From an uncultured Clostridia bacterium (GTDB lineage Bacteria; Bacillota; Clostridia; TANB77; CAG-508), in assembly GCA_934183305.1 (NCBI GenBank), contig CAKPSF010000003.1, positions 52,169 through 116,168 on the forward strand: 64,000 bases of DNA, written 5' to 3'. The notes below the pieces were generated by a model. It was given only the letters and a program-made list of their open reading frames with translations. It ran no database searches and had not been told where the DNA came from. Shown here piece after piece: positions 18,603-27,731 of the stretch. Position numbers and translations under genes: made by a program. Position 1 is the first letter of the stretch, and each line of letters begins with the position of its first letter.

Positions 18603-19825
18603 GTCAATAAATCCAGTTCATTACCCTTTCTTTCTTTATTACTTATTGTTAAAAATGCTCCTATCATGAAAAATGTTATTACTTCTGCGCCTTTAAATTG
18701 TATAAAACCCATAATTATATATGTTAGTATAAACATTGTAAATGAATTTTCTAATACTTTTTTTATATTATTTTTTATAAAATCTATAATAATATATATA
18801 TAAGATATACCTCCAATAAATCCAAAATCTAATATCATTTGAAATAATAAGTTATGAACATTATCTTCATCATACCATAAGCCTGATACATTTTTCATTC
18901 CTTTTATAGCATTACCAGCACCATATCCAAATGGTCTTTTTATAAATGTTTCCATTACATGTTCCCACATTCTTATTCTACCTTGAGAGCCACCATCTTT
19001 TCCAACATTCATAATTCTGCTAATTATATTATCAAACATATTGGTTTCTATACCTATAATAATTGCTAATACTGTAATAAACAAAATTCCAATTATTAAT
19101 AATTTTAGTCCTTTATTATCTTTTTGTTTTTTCATTTTAATTACACTGTTTATAAAAATATATAAAAATGCTATAATACTAATTATTAGTCCTACTCTAC
19201 TAGATAACAAAACAGAAATCGTTGCACACATTCCAATATATGCATAAGCAAATTTAGGTTTATTAATAAAGAAAAATGCAAACATTGTAATCCAAGTACA
19301 TTCTAAGTTCACACCACCAGTAAATATTCCTTCATATTGTGGATGTTCATTATATGGATTATTATGAAAATTCATTATTTCTTTAAAATCTATTAATACA
19401 TTTATGGTTACAACCGCTAAGACTATTATTGCAACAATTTGTATAATCTTAATCCAATCATCCATTTTTAAATCTTTACCTATGTTATATACCACTAGCA
19501 AAATTCCAAAAGCAAATAAATATTCAAAAAATAATCTTTCAACTCCTATACTAAAGAAATTAAAAACGGATATTATGGTTATATATATTAGCATTGCTGT
19601 TAATTTCTTTGAAGGAAGCATTAATTGTCTCTTTGCAATTATCAATATCATGTACAATATAACTAGAACTCTATAAACTTTAATTGCTTGTTTTCCAATA
19701 ACACATAAATTAAGATTCTGAAAGCAAAATGATATCAATAATATTGTCATTAGAATTTCAGGTTTCAATATAGTCTTTATTTTGTCTTTAAATCTCCATT
19801 CTTTCATTTTTTCATTTATTATCAT
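18584..19825 (-). CDS. O-antigen polymerase/ligase-like membrane protein (Wzy-like)
   Basis: 413 residues with about ten membrane segments and a larger extracytoplasmic loop. That loop ends in 'RPFGYGAGNAIKG' and 'DNVHNLLFQMILDFGFIGG', the pattern of the O-antigen ligase/polymerase (Wzy_C) family. By family and context it polymerises lipid-linked repeat units on the outer face of the membrane after the Wzx-like flippase. It overlaps the next gene by 19 bases. Confidence 0.85.
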   Translation of the reverse strand: MIINEKMKEWRFKDKIKTILKPEILMTILLISFCFQNLNLCVIGKQAIKVYRVLVILYMILIIAKRQLMLPSKKLTAMLIYITIISVFNFFSIGVERLFFEYLFAFGILLVVYNIGKDLKMDDWIKIIQIVAIIVLAVVTINVLIDFKEIMNFHNNPYNEHPQYEGIFTGGVNLECTWITMFAFFFINKPKFAYAYIGMCATISVLLSSRVGLIISIIAFLYIFINSVIKMKKQKDNKGLKLLIIGILFITVLAIIIGIETNMFDNIISRIMNVGKDGGSQGRIRMWEHVMETFIKRPFGYGAGNAIKGMKNVSGLWYDEDNVHNLLFQMILDFGFIGGISYIYIIIDFIKNNIKKVLENSFTMFILTYIIMGFIQFKGAEVITFFMIGAFLTISNKERKGNELDLLTWKKKR

Positions 19826-19842
19826 TTTTCACTTTTCCTTTT

Positions 19843-20940
19843 CTAATAGTTCAAATACAAACTTTCCAATTTTTTAGCAATATTCTTTATATCAAATTCT
19901 TTACACTTTTCTTTCATATCCTCAGTTCTATCATATCCCGCATTAATATTTAACACTGAGTTTTCCCATATAGTTTTATTTAATTTTAAATATTTAATAT
20001 TACTTGTTAAATTTGTTTCTTCGGCAACAGTATTTGCCGTTGTAAGACATTTTAATCCTGATGCTTGTCCTTCAATTAAAACAATGCCTAATCCTTCATA
20101 TAGTGATGGTAAAGCAAATATATCCATCGCCATCATATATTCATTTACATTTTTTACTCTTTTTCTTATATATGTTACATTTTCCAACTGGTATTTTGAT
20201 ATTTTATTCTTTATTTTGCTTTCCAGTTTTCCTTCCCCTATAATAATTAATTTATATTTTGGGTTTTCTTCATGCAACTTTTTAAAAACTTCTATTAGGA
20301 ATATCTGATTTTTTTGTTTTTCCATTCTACCAATATTTCCAATCAAAATATCACTGCTATTTAACTTTAATTCTTCTCTTATTTTGTTGCGTTTACTTTC
20401 ATCAAATTTAAATCTGTCAATTTCTATTCCATTATTAATAACTTCAACTTTTTCTTTTTTTCCAAATAAATACTTTCCTGAATCTGCTGAACAAGCAAAT
20501 TTTACATTTGCATATTTTTTAGAGCTTCTAGATAAAATATGTAATATAAAGCCCTTTATACTTTTTTCATAAGAATTATTATGAGAATGTCCAATTCTTA
20601 TTTTTACATTATGTTTTTTGGCTATTTTTAAATACACGGGCATCATGCTTTGCATATGTCCATGAACAATTTTATATTCTTTATGTTCAGAGAAAAATTT
20701 ATTTAGATCTTTTATATATTTAATGAAGTTCTTATCATCTTTATATGTTAATCTATAAATTTTTCCGCCTAATTTTTCTATTTCATCATCATAAAATTCT
20801 TCTTTTTCACTATGTACTAGAAAGTCAAATTGAACTTTAGTTCTATCTATATTTCTATACACATTCATAATAAAAGTTTCTACTCCTGCTGCTCTCATAT
20901 TTGGCACAACATTTAATACTCTTACTAAATTTTCATCCAT
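19843..20940 (-). CDS. Family 4 (GT-B) glycosyltransferase
   Basis: 365 residues. The N-terminus 'VVPNMRAAGVETFIMNVYRN' and 'GHSHNN' fit the acceptor domain. The donor domain has 'IGNIGRMEKQKNQIFLIEVF', 'YKLIIIGEGKLE', and the EX7E motif in 'PSLYEGLGIVLIEGQASGL'. It resembles the EpsF/CapM-like retaining enzymes of exopolysaccharide clusters. Its ATG shares a base with the stop of the preceding gene (TAATG), indicating translational coupling. Confidence 0.94.
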   Translation of the reverse strand: MDENLVRVLNVVPNMRAAGVETFIMNVYRNIDRTKVQFDFLVHSEKEEFYDDEIEKLGGKIYRLTYKDDKNFIKYIKDLNKFFSEHKEYKIVHGHMQSMMPVYLKIAKKHNVKIRIGHSHNNSYEKSIKGFILHILSRSSKKYANVKFACSADSGKYLFGKKEKVEVINNGIEIDRFKFDESKRNKIREELKLNSSDILIGNIGRMEKQKNQIFLIEVFKKLHEENPKYKLIIIGEGKLESKIKNKISKYQLENVTYIRKRVKNVNEYMMAMDIFALPSLYEGLGIVLIEGQASGLKCLTTANTVAEETNLTSNIKYLKLNKTIWENSVLNINAGYDRTEDMKEKCKEFDIKNIAKKLESLYLNY

Positions 20941-21800
20941 TATATTTTTCCTACCTTCATTCCAAAAAATCTAGCAAACATATCTGGGAAAAACCTTAAA
21001 AATGCTCCAAAATCTTTTTCCTGAATTATTCTTTTTAAAACGTATTTAGCCATATTGCCACCAGTTTTATTAGTTCCATATTGGTCTAAATAACTATTTT
21101 CTTTAAAAAACACTCCTGTATCATAATATCTTTTATATAGTTGTTTAAATTTAAAATCATGCGAATGAATTACTACAGATTCAGCTTCATATTTTATTTT
21201 ATAACCATTCATTATTAACTTGTATGCAATATACATATCTTCACTTATACTTAATTTTTTATTATCATAATAATTAAGTTTTTTAAATGTATCACTTTTA
21301 ATTGCAGAAGAAGCATCTGAAAAGAAAAAAGTTCTTAATCCCATTTCAGGTAAGTTTTCTTTAGTTACAATTTTACTTTCTTCAGGATAATTTTTTTCTC
21401 TAGTATATTTTTCTATGCCTTTGCTTTTACTTATCTGCCTACTATATGATGCATCACATTCTCCATTTTTTATACCTTTAGTTAAATTGTATAGCCAATC
21501 TTCTCGTTCAATTATTACATCTTGTGTTATAAAAACTATAATATCAGCATCTGATTCCTTGGCTTCATTCTCTCTTGTTAAAGAATGTGAAAAATCATTT
21601 GTTTCTATCTCTTTAAATACCACATTATTATTTTTACTTGCTATTTTTTTTACAATATTCAAAGTATTATCTTTGCTCTTTGTAATTACATATCTAATTT
21701 TATTAACATCATTATATATAGTTTGTTTTTTTATCTGTTCAAATTGATTATTTATAACTTTTTCTGCATTGTACAAAGGACAGATTATATCTATGTTCAT
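20940..21800 (-). CDS. Family 2 glycosyltransferase (rhamnosyltransferase-like)
   Basis: 286 residues. 'NIDIICPLYNAEKVINNQFE', 'FSHSLTRENEAKESDADIIV', and 'FITQDVI' (variant DxD) resemble the rhamnosyltransferase-type GT2 proteins that carry 'GAAR/TQD' motifs. 'SDASSAIKSDTFKKLNYYD' and 'SEDMYIAYKLIMNGY' follow. Since the operon makes dTDP-rhamnose, this is a reasonable candidate for the rhamnosyl step (inference). The start overlaps the stop of the sugar-phosphate transferase gene by one base. Confidence 0.88.
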   Translation of the reverse strand: MNIDIICPLYNAEKVINNQFEQIKKQTIYNDVNKIRYVITKSKDNTLNIVKKIASKNNNVVFKEIETNDFSHSLTRENEAKESDADIIVFITQDVIIEREDWLYNLTKGIKNGECDASYSRQISKSKGIEKYTREKNYPEESKIVTKENLPEMGLRTFFFSDASSAIKSDTFKKLNYYDNKKLSISEDMYIAYKLIMNGYKIKYEAESVVIHSHDFKFKQLYKRYYDTGVFFKENSYLDQYGTNKTGGNMAKYVLKRIIQEKDFGAFLRFFPDMFARFFGMKVGKI

Positions 21801-22474
21801 TATTTTGCTCCCTCTTTTTTTAGTACTGAAACTATTGTTTTAAAAAATATTTTTATATCTAACAATAATGATTGATTATCTATATAATATAATTCCATCT
21901 GCATTCTTTCTTCATATGTTGTATTGCTTCTACCATTTGCTTGCCAATATCCAGTTAATCCAGGTGTAATACTTAAAAATTTATCTTTGTTTTTTCCATA
22001 TTTCTCAAGTTCTTCATCAATTACAGGTCTTGGTCCAATAATTGATAAATCACCTTTTATAATATTTACTATTTGAGGCAATTCATCTAAACTTGTCCTT
22101 CTCAAAAAATTTCCCATTTTAGTTATTCTCGGATCATTTTCTAACTTAAAGTTCTCTTGCCATTCTCTTTTTTGTTCTTCACTAAATTTTTCTATCATTT
22201 CTTCTGCGTTTTCATACATACTTCTAAATTTATACATATCAAATTCTTTACCATTTTTCCCAATTCTTTTATGTGCAAAAATAACTGGACCTTTAGAATC
22301 AATTTTTATACAAATAGCAAGTATTAAAAAAACAGGAGATAATAGCACTAATCCTACACATCCTAAAACTATATCAGTTATTCTTTTAAAACCTCTATAT
22401 ATTTTACCTTTTATTTCCATATTATCAATCTCAATTTTGGTTAATTCTTTAGTATTTTGAATATTTGCATCCAC
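21800..22474 (-). CDS. Initiating undecaprenyl-phosphate sugar-1-phosphate transferase
   Basis: First enzyme of the repeat unit: moves a sugar-1-phosphate onto undecaprenyl phosphate at the cytoplasmic membrane face. 224 residues. One membrane segment ('IVLGCVGLVLLSPVFLILAI') is followed by the bacterial sugar transferase domain: 'AHKRIGKNGKEFDMYKFRSM', 'DPRITKMGNFLRRTSLDELP', 'LSIIGPRPV', and 'TPGLTGYWQANGR'. GTG 22474 is preferred because AAAGGG lies 8 bases upstream. An in-frame GTG at 22483 sits on that site, and later ATG codons remain possible. It is the first gene of the operon. Confidence 0.93.
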   Translation of the reverse strand: MDANIQNTKELTKIEIDNMEIKGKIYRGFKRITDIVLGCVGLVLLSPVFLILAICIKIDSKGPVIFAHKRIGKNGKEFDMYKFRSMYENAEEMIEKFSEEQKREWQENFKLENDPRITKMGNFLRRTSLDELPQIVNIIKGDLSIIGPRPVIDEELEKYGKNKDKFLSITPGLTGYWQANGRSNTTYEERMQMELYYIDNQSLLLDIKIFFKTIVSVLKKEGAK

Positions 22475-22505
22475 CTTTATCACCCTTTAAAATTTATTCT
22501 TCCTT

Positions 22506-22534
22506 ATTTTATAATAATTTAGTATAAAGTGCAA
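22506..22534 (-). promoter_or_regulatory. Sigma-A promoter of the polysaccharide operon
   Basis: Minus strand TTGCAC (22534-22529), a 17-base spacer, and TAAAAT (22511-22506). It lies about 30 bases upstream of the initiating transferase start and downstream of the LCP gene terminator. This makes the long operon its own transcription unit. Confidence 0.7.
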
Positions 22535-22649
22535 CCTTTTTAGACATTTTTTCTATATTTTCCAGCTATTTTTTATTTCATAACATAAGTCTCATTTTCT
22601 TCAAAATCTCCATATATATTTAACAAAAAGTAATTTACAAAAACATAAT

Positions 22650-22685
22650 AAAATACATAGCACAATTAATAGTGCTATGTATTTT
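22650..22685 (-). terminator. Rho-independent terminator of the LCP gene
   Basis: A 14-base arm AAAATACATAGCAC pairs with GTGCTATGTATTTT around an eight-base loop, two bases after the LCP stop codon. The minus strand continues into an AT-rich tract. Confidence 0.85.
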
Positions 22686-22687
22686 AT

Positions 22688-23728
22688 TTACTTTGTATAT
22701 CCTGATTTATTAACTATTTGTTGGCTTGTTGTTTTAATTTTAGTTGGAACTTCATAGTTAGTATCGTTAAATACTTTTTCATGTAACTCTCTTACATTGC
22801 TTTCTAAAGTTATTGGTATTCCATACCATACTTTATTAAGTGTTGCCCCTTTTGTTTTATATGGCCATCCTATGCTTTCGCCAACATTAAAGCTTGCAAC
22901 TGCTGGTGCCATTGAAAGTAAGTCTGTCATTGTTAAGTTTGTATAAACTTGTGGTAGTATTTTATTTGCTATTGTATTTATTTGTCCTATGCTTTTAGTT
23001 TTTAATTTTGTAAGCATAGCTTCAATTACATCTCTCATTCTTTCTGTTCTTTTATAGTCTCCACCAGCTGTATATCTTATTCTTGAATATGCAACAGCTT
23101 GCACACCATCTAGTACATATGTTCCAGCTTTAGTAATATGTTTAGATGTTTTTCCTGTTACTTTTGATGTCTCATCTATATATCCATTTATATATTTTAC
23201 TTCTGCTTCTGTTATATTCATTTTAATTCCACCTAATGCATCTACCGCATCAGATACAGAGTCAAAGTTTACAGTAACAAATTCTGTTATATTTAAATCC
23301 AAATTTTCATTTAAAGTTTTTAAAGCTAAAGGCGCTTCTCCATAAGAATATGCATGTGTAATTTTATCTAATCCATGTCCTTGTATATTTACATATGTAT
23401 CTCTATATACAGATATCAATTTAACGTCATGTGTTTTATTGTTTATACTTGCAATTATTATACAATCACTTCTGTTTCCTTTCCCATAGTCATCCGCTCT
23501 ACTGTCTACTCCAAATATAGCTACGTTTCTATATTCAGATAAATTTTTATTTTCTGATACAGATAATTGGCTTTCGTCTATTTTAACTTGTTGCATTTTT
23601 CCAAATTTATTAGAAACATACCAAAATGCTGTTCCCCCTGCTGCCACTATAATTATTAATAAAGTAATTAGTATTCCTAATATAACTTTTAATACTGTTT
23701 TCTTTTTGCTTGATTTTTTTCTACTCAT
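22688..23728 (-). CDS. LytR-CpsA-Psr (LCP) family wall-polymer ligase
   Basis: 346 residues. A basic N-terminus is followed by one membrane anchor ('VILGILITLLIIIVAAGGTA'), then the extracellular LCP domain. Visible LCP signatures: 'AIFGVDSRADDYGKGNRSD', 'LISVYRDTYV', 'DALGGI' and 'SRIRYTAGGDYKRTERMRDV' with the conserved arginines. The family transfers undecaprenyl-linked glycopolymers to peptidoglycan. Directly upstream of the polysaccharide operon, it is the natural candidate to attach that rhamnose-containing polymer. The start follows a good AGAGGAAAA site. Confidence 0.95.
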   Translation of the reverse strand: MSRKKSSKKKTVLKVILGILITLLIIIVAAGGTAFWYVSNKFGKMQQVKIDESQLSVSENKNLSEYRNVAIFGVDSRADDYGKGNRSDCIIIASINNKTHDVKLISVYRDTYVNIQGHGLDKITHAYSYGEAPLALKTLNENLDLNITEFVTVNFDSVSDAVDALGGIKMNITEAEVKYINGYIDETSKVTGKTSKHITKAGTYVLDGVQAVAYSRIRYTAGGDYKRTERMRDVIEAMLTKLKTKSIGQINTIANKILPQVYTNLTMTDLLSMAPAVASFNVGESIGWPYKTKGATLNKVWYGIPITLESNVRELHEKVFNDTNYEVPTKIKTTSQQIVNKSGYTK

Positions 23729-23798
23729 TAGTTTTCCTCTTTTCTTTATTTTTAATCTTTAATAATTTTAGCACAAGTTCTTTTGTGTTTCAACCTTA

Positions 23799-24413
23799 TT
23801 AGTGAATAAAATTTGTTTTTATAGTATTTTCTAATTCTGGTTTATCTAAATTCGCTTTTTGTATACTATTTAATAAAAATGCCATATTTTTTCCAAGATT
23901 TCTCATTGTTTGCAATCCTTCTAAATCTTGCATTGCTTCTAATTTATTCGTTCCATGTATTTGATTCCAATATGAACTTCCAACAACATACATATTACTC
24001 ATTAATGCATATTTATTAATTTGGTCAAATGCTGCTGTTGCTCCACCTCTTCTACAGCTTACTACACTAGCACATGCTTTTCCTGAGAATATTTTTCCTC
24101 TACCATAAAATGCTCTATCCAAAAATGAAGTTAATGCACCGCTTGCTGCTGCAAAATGTACTGGACTTCCAAATACAAAGCCATCCGCTTCTTTTGCTTT
24201 TTCTATAAAATCATTAACACTGTCATTCATAAAACATTTATTATCATTTTTTAAGCATACATTACATCCAATGCATCCTCCTATTGGCTTTGTTCCAAGC
24301 CATATCATTTCTGTTTTTATATTTTCTTTATTTAATGTTTTTGCAATCTCTTCTAATGCCACATTAGTGCATCCATCTTTATGTGGTCCACCATTAACTA
24401 ATATAACTTTCAT
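23799..24413 (-). CDS. Iron-sulfur flavoprotein / NADPH-dependent FMN reductase family
   Basis: 204 residues with a flavodoxin-like fold. 'VNGGPHKDGCTNVALEEI' is the FMN phosphate loop. 'GCIGCNVCLKNDNKC' gives a compact CxxCxxC...C cluster motif typical of Isf-type flavoproteins. 'FGSPVHFAAASGALTSFLDR' binds the flavin ring. A redox role is likely; the substrate is unknown. Start ATG 24413 has AAAGGAGAG upstream; longer in-frame extension lacks a ribosome-binding site. It is transcribed toward the LCP gene but has its own spacing. Confidence 0.88.
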   Translation of the reverse strand: MKVILVNGGPHKDGCTNVALEEIAKTLNKENIKTEMIWLGTKPIGGCIGCNVCLKNDNKCFMNDSVNDFIEKAKEADGFVFGSPVHFAAASGALTSFLDRAFYGRGKIFSGKACASVVSCRRGGATAAFDQINKYALMSNMYVVGSSYWNQIHGTNKLEAMQDLEGLQTMRNLGKNMAFLLNSIQKANLDKPELENTIKTNFIH

Positions 24414-24441
24414 AAAATTCTCTCCTTTTATTATGGAAATA

Positions 24442-24470
24442 TAATAGGCGGACACAAGATCCGCCCTTAT
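24442..24470. repeat. Dispersed palindromic repeat, copy B
   Basis: GGCGGA / TCCGCC arms with partly complementary ATAA/TTAT flanks, in the intergenic space between the ABC permease and flavoprotein genes. It is related to the copies at 5873, 45501 and 53553. It may terminate the ABC transcript. Confidence 0.7.
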
Positions 24471-24496
24471 AATATTATTTGTTTTATATTTTATTA

Positions 24497-25951
24497 TTAC
24501 ACATTTTTAATATCTCTTTTCTTAAATATAGCAAAAGATATAACAATCATTATTATTAAGTAAACAAAACATATACCAAGTGATATCCATAGATTTAATC
24601 CATCGGCTAATCCTCTTCCTCCAAATTGATATACACTTAAGTTCCAGTTTGCAGTAACAAAATATTTAAGCCATTTAATCTTTTGAATATAGTAATTTAT
24701 TATTGAAGAAACTGAATAACCCAATATTGGTATTGCAATTGACACTCCTGAATTCATTGTTATTGTTCCTAGTGCAAATGCTAATGTTGAAATTAATATA
24801 TATATTGGTAAAACTCCTAATATTGTATATATTGAATATTTTAAAGCACTCATTACAACAATATTATTAGTACTCAAATCATATTCCACAGCAGAAATAT
24901 TAAATGTATCAAATCCAAATACTATTCCACCCACAATATATTGTGCTATAACAAAAACTATAATAAACATAATTATACATAACATGCTAACAATATATTT
25001 TGAAAGTAAAATTTTATTTCTTGAATAAGGTCTTGTAAGCAATAGTTTAATTGTTCCTTTTTGGAATTCATTACTTACTATTGTTCCAGCAATTATAATT
25101 CCAAATACAATTATGAATATTCCATATGATTCATCTAAATGCATTAATGTATATCTTGCATCATATTCATTTTTTATATTTATATTATTTTCTACATAAT
25201 ATTCAGATGTATTTACTGTTCTAATTGCATCGTCATAAACTTGTTGTTCTTCTGCTGTTTTATTTTCTTTATTCTTTAATGAATTTATATTTTGATTAGC
25301 TGTTACATACTCATCAATTTTATTAGATAAAAAGCTACTGTTATATGGTATACCTTTATTTAATCTCCACTCTAATGCTTTTTTATTAACTTTTGCCGCT
25401 TCTAAATATGAATTTATTTCTTCTATTAATTTTTTATCCTTTAATTCCTTTAGTGTATCTTCATATCCCTGAATTTCTGCATCTGCATTATCTAGTTCAT
25501 TTTGTATAAATGGTTTCCAGTCGTCATTATTTAATTTTTCTAATATGCTATTATATTGCTCTTGAGCTCTTTTTAATTCTTTTGTATCTTTATTAAATCC
25601 ATATGTATTTTCATTTATTAGTCTTAAATTCGAAGATATTTCCTCTGCTCTATTTATATAGTTATACTGCCATGAATTAATATCATAATTCAAAGATAAT
25701 TTTATAATATCATATTGTGTTTTTGTATCTATATACATAGAGTTTTCTTCTTCAGTTGTATAATTTAAGTTTCTAAGGTCTTCTTCTAAATATGAAAGTT
25801 CACTTTTTTGATATTCATTTGCTAGTTTTTCATATGATATATTGTTTAATGCGTTATTTAATATAGTATATCCAATAGCAATAACAAGTAAAATATAAAG
25901 CACTTTTCTACTAAATAATTTTTTTAATTCATTTCTAATTAGCTTACTCAA
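24497..25951 (-). CDS. ABC-2 type transporter permease
   Basis: 484 residues. One N-terminal membrane segment is followed by a long extracytoplasmic coiled region (about 35-270, rich in Glu/Lys/Asn), then about five further segments. 'IIAGTIVSNEFQKGTIKLLL' and 'TRPYSRNKILLSKY' are hallmarks of ABC-2 permeases of the bacitracin/lantibiotic-export type. It overlaps the ATPase gene stop by eight bases, so the two form one exporter. The substrate is unknown. Confidence 0.92.
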   Translation of the reverse strand: MSKLIRNELKKLFSRKVLYILLVIAIGYTILNNALNNISYEKLANEYQKSELSYLEEDLRNLNYTTEEENSMYIDTKTQYDIIKLSLNYDINSWQYNYINRAEEISSNLRLINENTYGFNKDTKELKRAQEQYNSILEKLNNDDWKPFIQNELDNADAEIQGYEDTLKELKDKKLIEEINSYLEAAKVNKKALEWRLNKGIPYNSSFLSNKIDEYVTANQNINSLKNKENKTAEEQQVYDDAIRTVNTSEYYVENNINIKNEYDARYTLMHLDESYGIFIIVFGIIIAGTIVSNEFQKGTIKLLLTRPYSRNKILLSKYIVSMLCIIMFIIVFVIAQYIVGGIVFGFDTFNISAVEYDLSTNNIVVMSALKYSIYTILGVLPIYILISTLAFALGTITMNSGVSIAIPILGYSVSSIINYYIQKIKWLKYFVTANWNLSVYQFGGRGLADGLNLWISLGICFVYLIIMIVISFAIFKKRDIKNV

Positions 25952-26852
25952 TTACATTACCTCCTGTCTTCTTTAAGAATGCATCTTCTAACGATAAAGT
26001 GTTTTCTGTAATGCTATATATTTTAACTTTATTTTCAACTAATTTATTTACTATTTCTGGTATCTCTTCTCTTTCTGCTTTAATAGTAACTTTATTGTTA
26101 TTTGTTTGTACATCTTTTTGAATTATTTCTTTTATTGGCTCTGGATTATCAACCTCTATAACATATTCACTATTTGATATTTCTTTCTTCAAATCTTCAA
26201 GGTCATTTTCTTCAACTACAACACCATTCTTTATAATACATATTTTATTACATACATTTTCTATTTCAGATAAATTATGACTTGAAATCATAACAGCCAT
26301 TTTTTCTTCTTTTGCCAATTTTACTATTAGCTCTCTTACTTGTTTTATTCCTTCTGGATCCAGTCCATTAGTAGGTTCATCTAAAATTAATAAATTAGGT
26401 TTATGCAAAATTGCTTGTGCAATTCCAAGTCTTTGTCTCATTCCAAGAGAATACTTAGAAACTTTATCTTTTATTCTATTTTCTAGTCCAACTAACTTTA
26501 CAACTTCGTCTATTCTTTTTTTATCCACTTCATTATATAAGTTTGCAACTAGTTTCAAGTTTGCATATCCAGACATATACATATATAAATCTGGATTTTC
26601 AACTATTGAGCCAACTTTTTGTATTGCTTTTTCAAAATCTTTCTCTACATCATAACCATTAATTTGTATATTTCCTTTTGTTATTTTTTGCAACCCTAAA
26701 ATTAATTTTATAGTAGTAGTTTTACCTGCTCCATTAGGTCCAATAAAACCTAAGATTTCTCCTTCTTTAATATCAAAAGAAACATCTTTTATTATTGTTT
26801 TATTATGTATTTTCTTATAAATGCCATTACATTTAAGAATCTCTTCACTCAT
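25944..26852 (-). CDS. ABC transporter ATP-binding protein (BcrA/NatA-like)
   Basis: 302 residues. Walker A GPNGAGKTTT, signature YSLGMRQRLG (replacing the classic LSGGQ, as in BcrA-like proteins), and Walker B 'LLILDEPTNGLDP' are complete. 'MISSHNLSEIENVC' is the H-loop. The C-terminal ~80 residues form the extra regulatory domain common in this subfamily. It pairs with the overlapping permease gene downstream. The start follows GAGGAGAG. Confidence 0.95.
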   Translation of the reverse strand: MSEEILKCNGIYKKIHNKTIIKDVSFDIKEGEILGFIGPNGAGKTTTIKLILGLQKITKGNIQINGYDVEKDFEKAIQKVGSIVENPDLYMYMSGYANLKLVANLYNEVDKKRIDEVVKLVGLENRIKDKVSKYSLGMRQRLGIAQAILHKPNLLILDEPTNGLDPEGIKQVRELIVKLAKEEKMAVMISSHNLSEIENVCNKICIIKNGVVVEENDLEDLKKEISNSEYVIEVDNPEPIKEIIQKDVQTNNNKVTIKAEREEIPEIVNKLVENKVKIYSITENTLSLEDAFLKKTGGNVIE

Positions 26853-26917
26853 TTTTCTCTCCTCATAATATATTTATATTTCAAATTATATATTAATATA
26901 TAGAAAGGTGTCAATGT

Positions 26918-27208
26918 TTATCTTTTCTTTTTGTTAATTGGCACAACCTTTAATGTATATCCAAGAGGATATAAAATTCTTAATAATGAATTAATTGTTG
27001 GAGAATGAACTCCCTTTTCTATTCTCGCAATTGATGGTTGTTTTATTCCAGATTTGATACTTAATTCTTCTTGTGACATTTTTTTATTTTTCCTTGCTTC
27101 AATAGTTGCTTTTATTATCTCCATTTCTAATCTTATTTCTTCTTCTTGTTCCAATGATATATCTAATTCTTTTTCAAACTCTTTCCATTCTGGAAACTTA
27201 TTTTCCAT
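26918..27208 (-). CDS. HigA-type antitoxin, Xre-family helix-turn-helix
   Basis: 96 residues. An N-terminal acidic stretch ('KEFEKELDISLEQEEEIRLE') precedes a Cro/C1 helix-turn-helix: 'KMSQEELSIKSGIKQPSIAR' and 'IEKGVHSPTINSLLRIL'. Role by family: neutralises the toxin encoded just upstream and represses the operon. ATG 27208 is chosen with AAAAGGAG about 8 bases upstream; the in-frame GTG at 27217 is too close to that site. The gene overlaps the toxin's 3' end. Confidence 0.88.
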   Translation of the reverse strand: MENKFPEWKEFEKELDISLEQEEEIRLEMEIIKATIEARKNKKMSQEELSIKSGIKQPSIARIEKGVHSPTINSLLRILYPLGYTLKVVPINKKKR

Positions 27209-27563
27209 TCTCTTCACTCCTTTTTATATAATCTACTAATATCCTTTTAGCTTTTTCAATTTCTTTTCTAGGTGTTTTCTTAGTCTGTTTTAAAAAAACA
27301 CTTAATAATACAAATCTATTATTTTTATAATATGCAAAAAGTATTCTATCTCTTAGTGGTCTTAATTCCCATATATCATCTTCCAAATGTTTTATATATG
27401 GCTGGCCAATCGATAATCCTTTATTTTCCAACATTCTAATATATGCAATTATTTTATTTAATTTAATATGGCAATCCTTGTTATTCTTTTCTTTTAAACT
27501 TTTAATATACTCTTTAATTTCACTTTTTTCATTTTGATCTTCGTATATTTCTACTTTATACAT
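27198..27563 (-). CDS. HigB/RelE-like toxin (phage Gp49-like family)
   Basis: 121 residues, basic. 'DIWELRPLRDRILFAYYKNN' and 'VLLSVFLKQTKKTPRKEIEK' are the core of the HigB/Gp49-like toxin family, which cleaves mRNA on the ribosome. Gene order toxin first, antitoxin second, with an 11-base overlap to the antitoxin start, fits the HigBA type. Activity cannot be judged from sequence. Confidence 0.9.
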   Translation of the reverse strand: MYKVEIYEDQNEKSEIKEYIKSLKEKNNKDCHIKLNKIIAYIRMLENKGLSIGQPYIKHLEDDIWELRPLRDRILFAYYKNNRFVLLSVFLKQTKKTPRKEIEKAKRILVDYIKRSEENGK

Positions 27564-27627
27564 ATAATCTTATCCTTTTCTATTATAACAAATTCGTTAT
27601 ATTTTTTCAATATTTTTTAATTAAAAA

Positions 27628-27670
27628 ACGCAAAAAAGAGAACTAATATTTTTAGTTCCCTTTTTTACGT
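27628..27670 (-). terminator. Rho-independent terminator after metK
   Basis: Long stem ACGCAAAAAAGAGAACTAA against TTAGTTCCCTTTTTTACGT with a single mismatch (A opposite C), then a T-rich run on the minus strand. It separates metK from the toxin-antitoxin pair. Confidence 0.8.
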
Positions 27671-27731
27671 TTCTCCAATAAGTAATATACCATCATTTCA
27701 ATTTTATGTCAATTCTTTATTCAAAAGATAT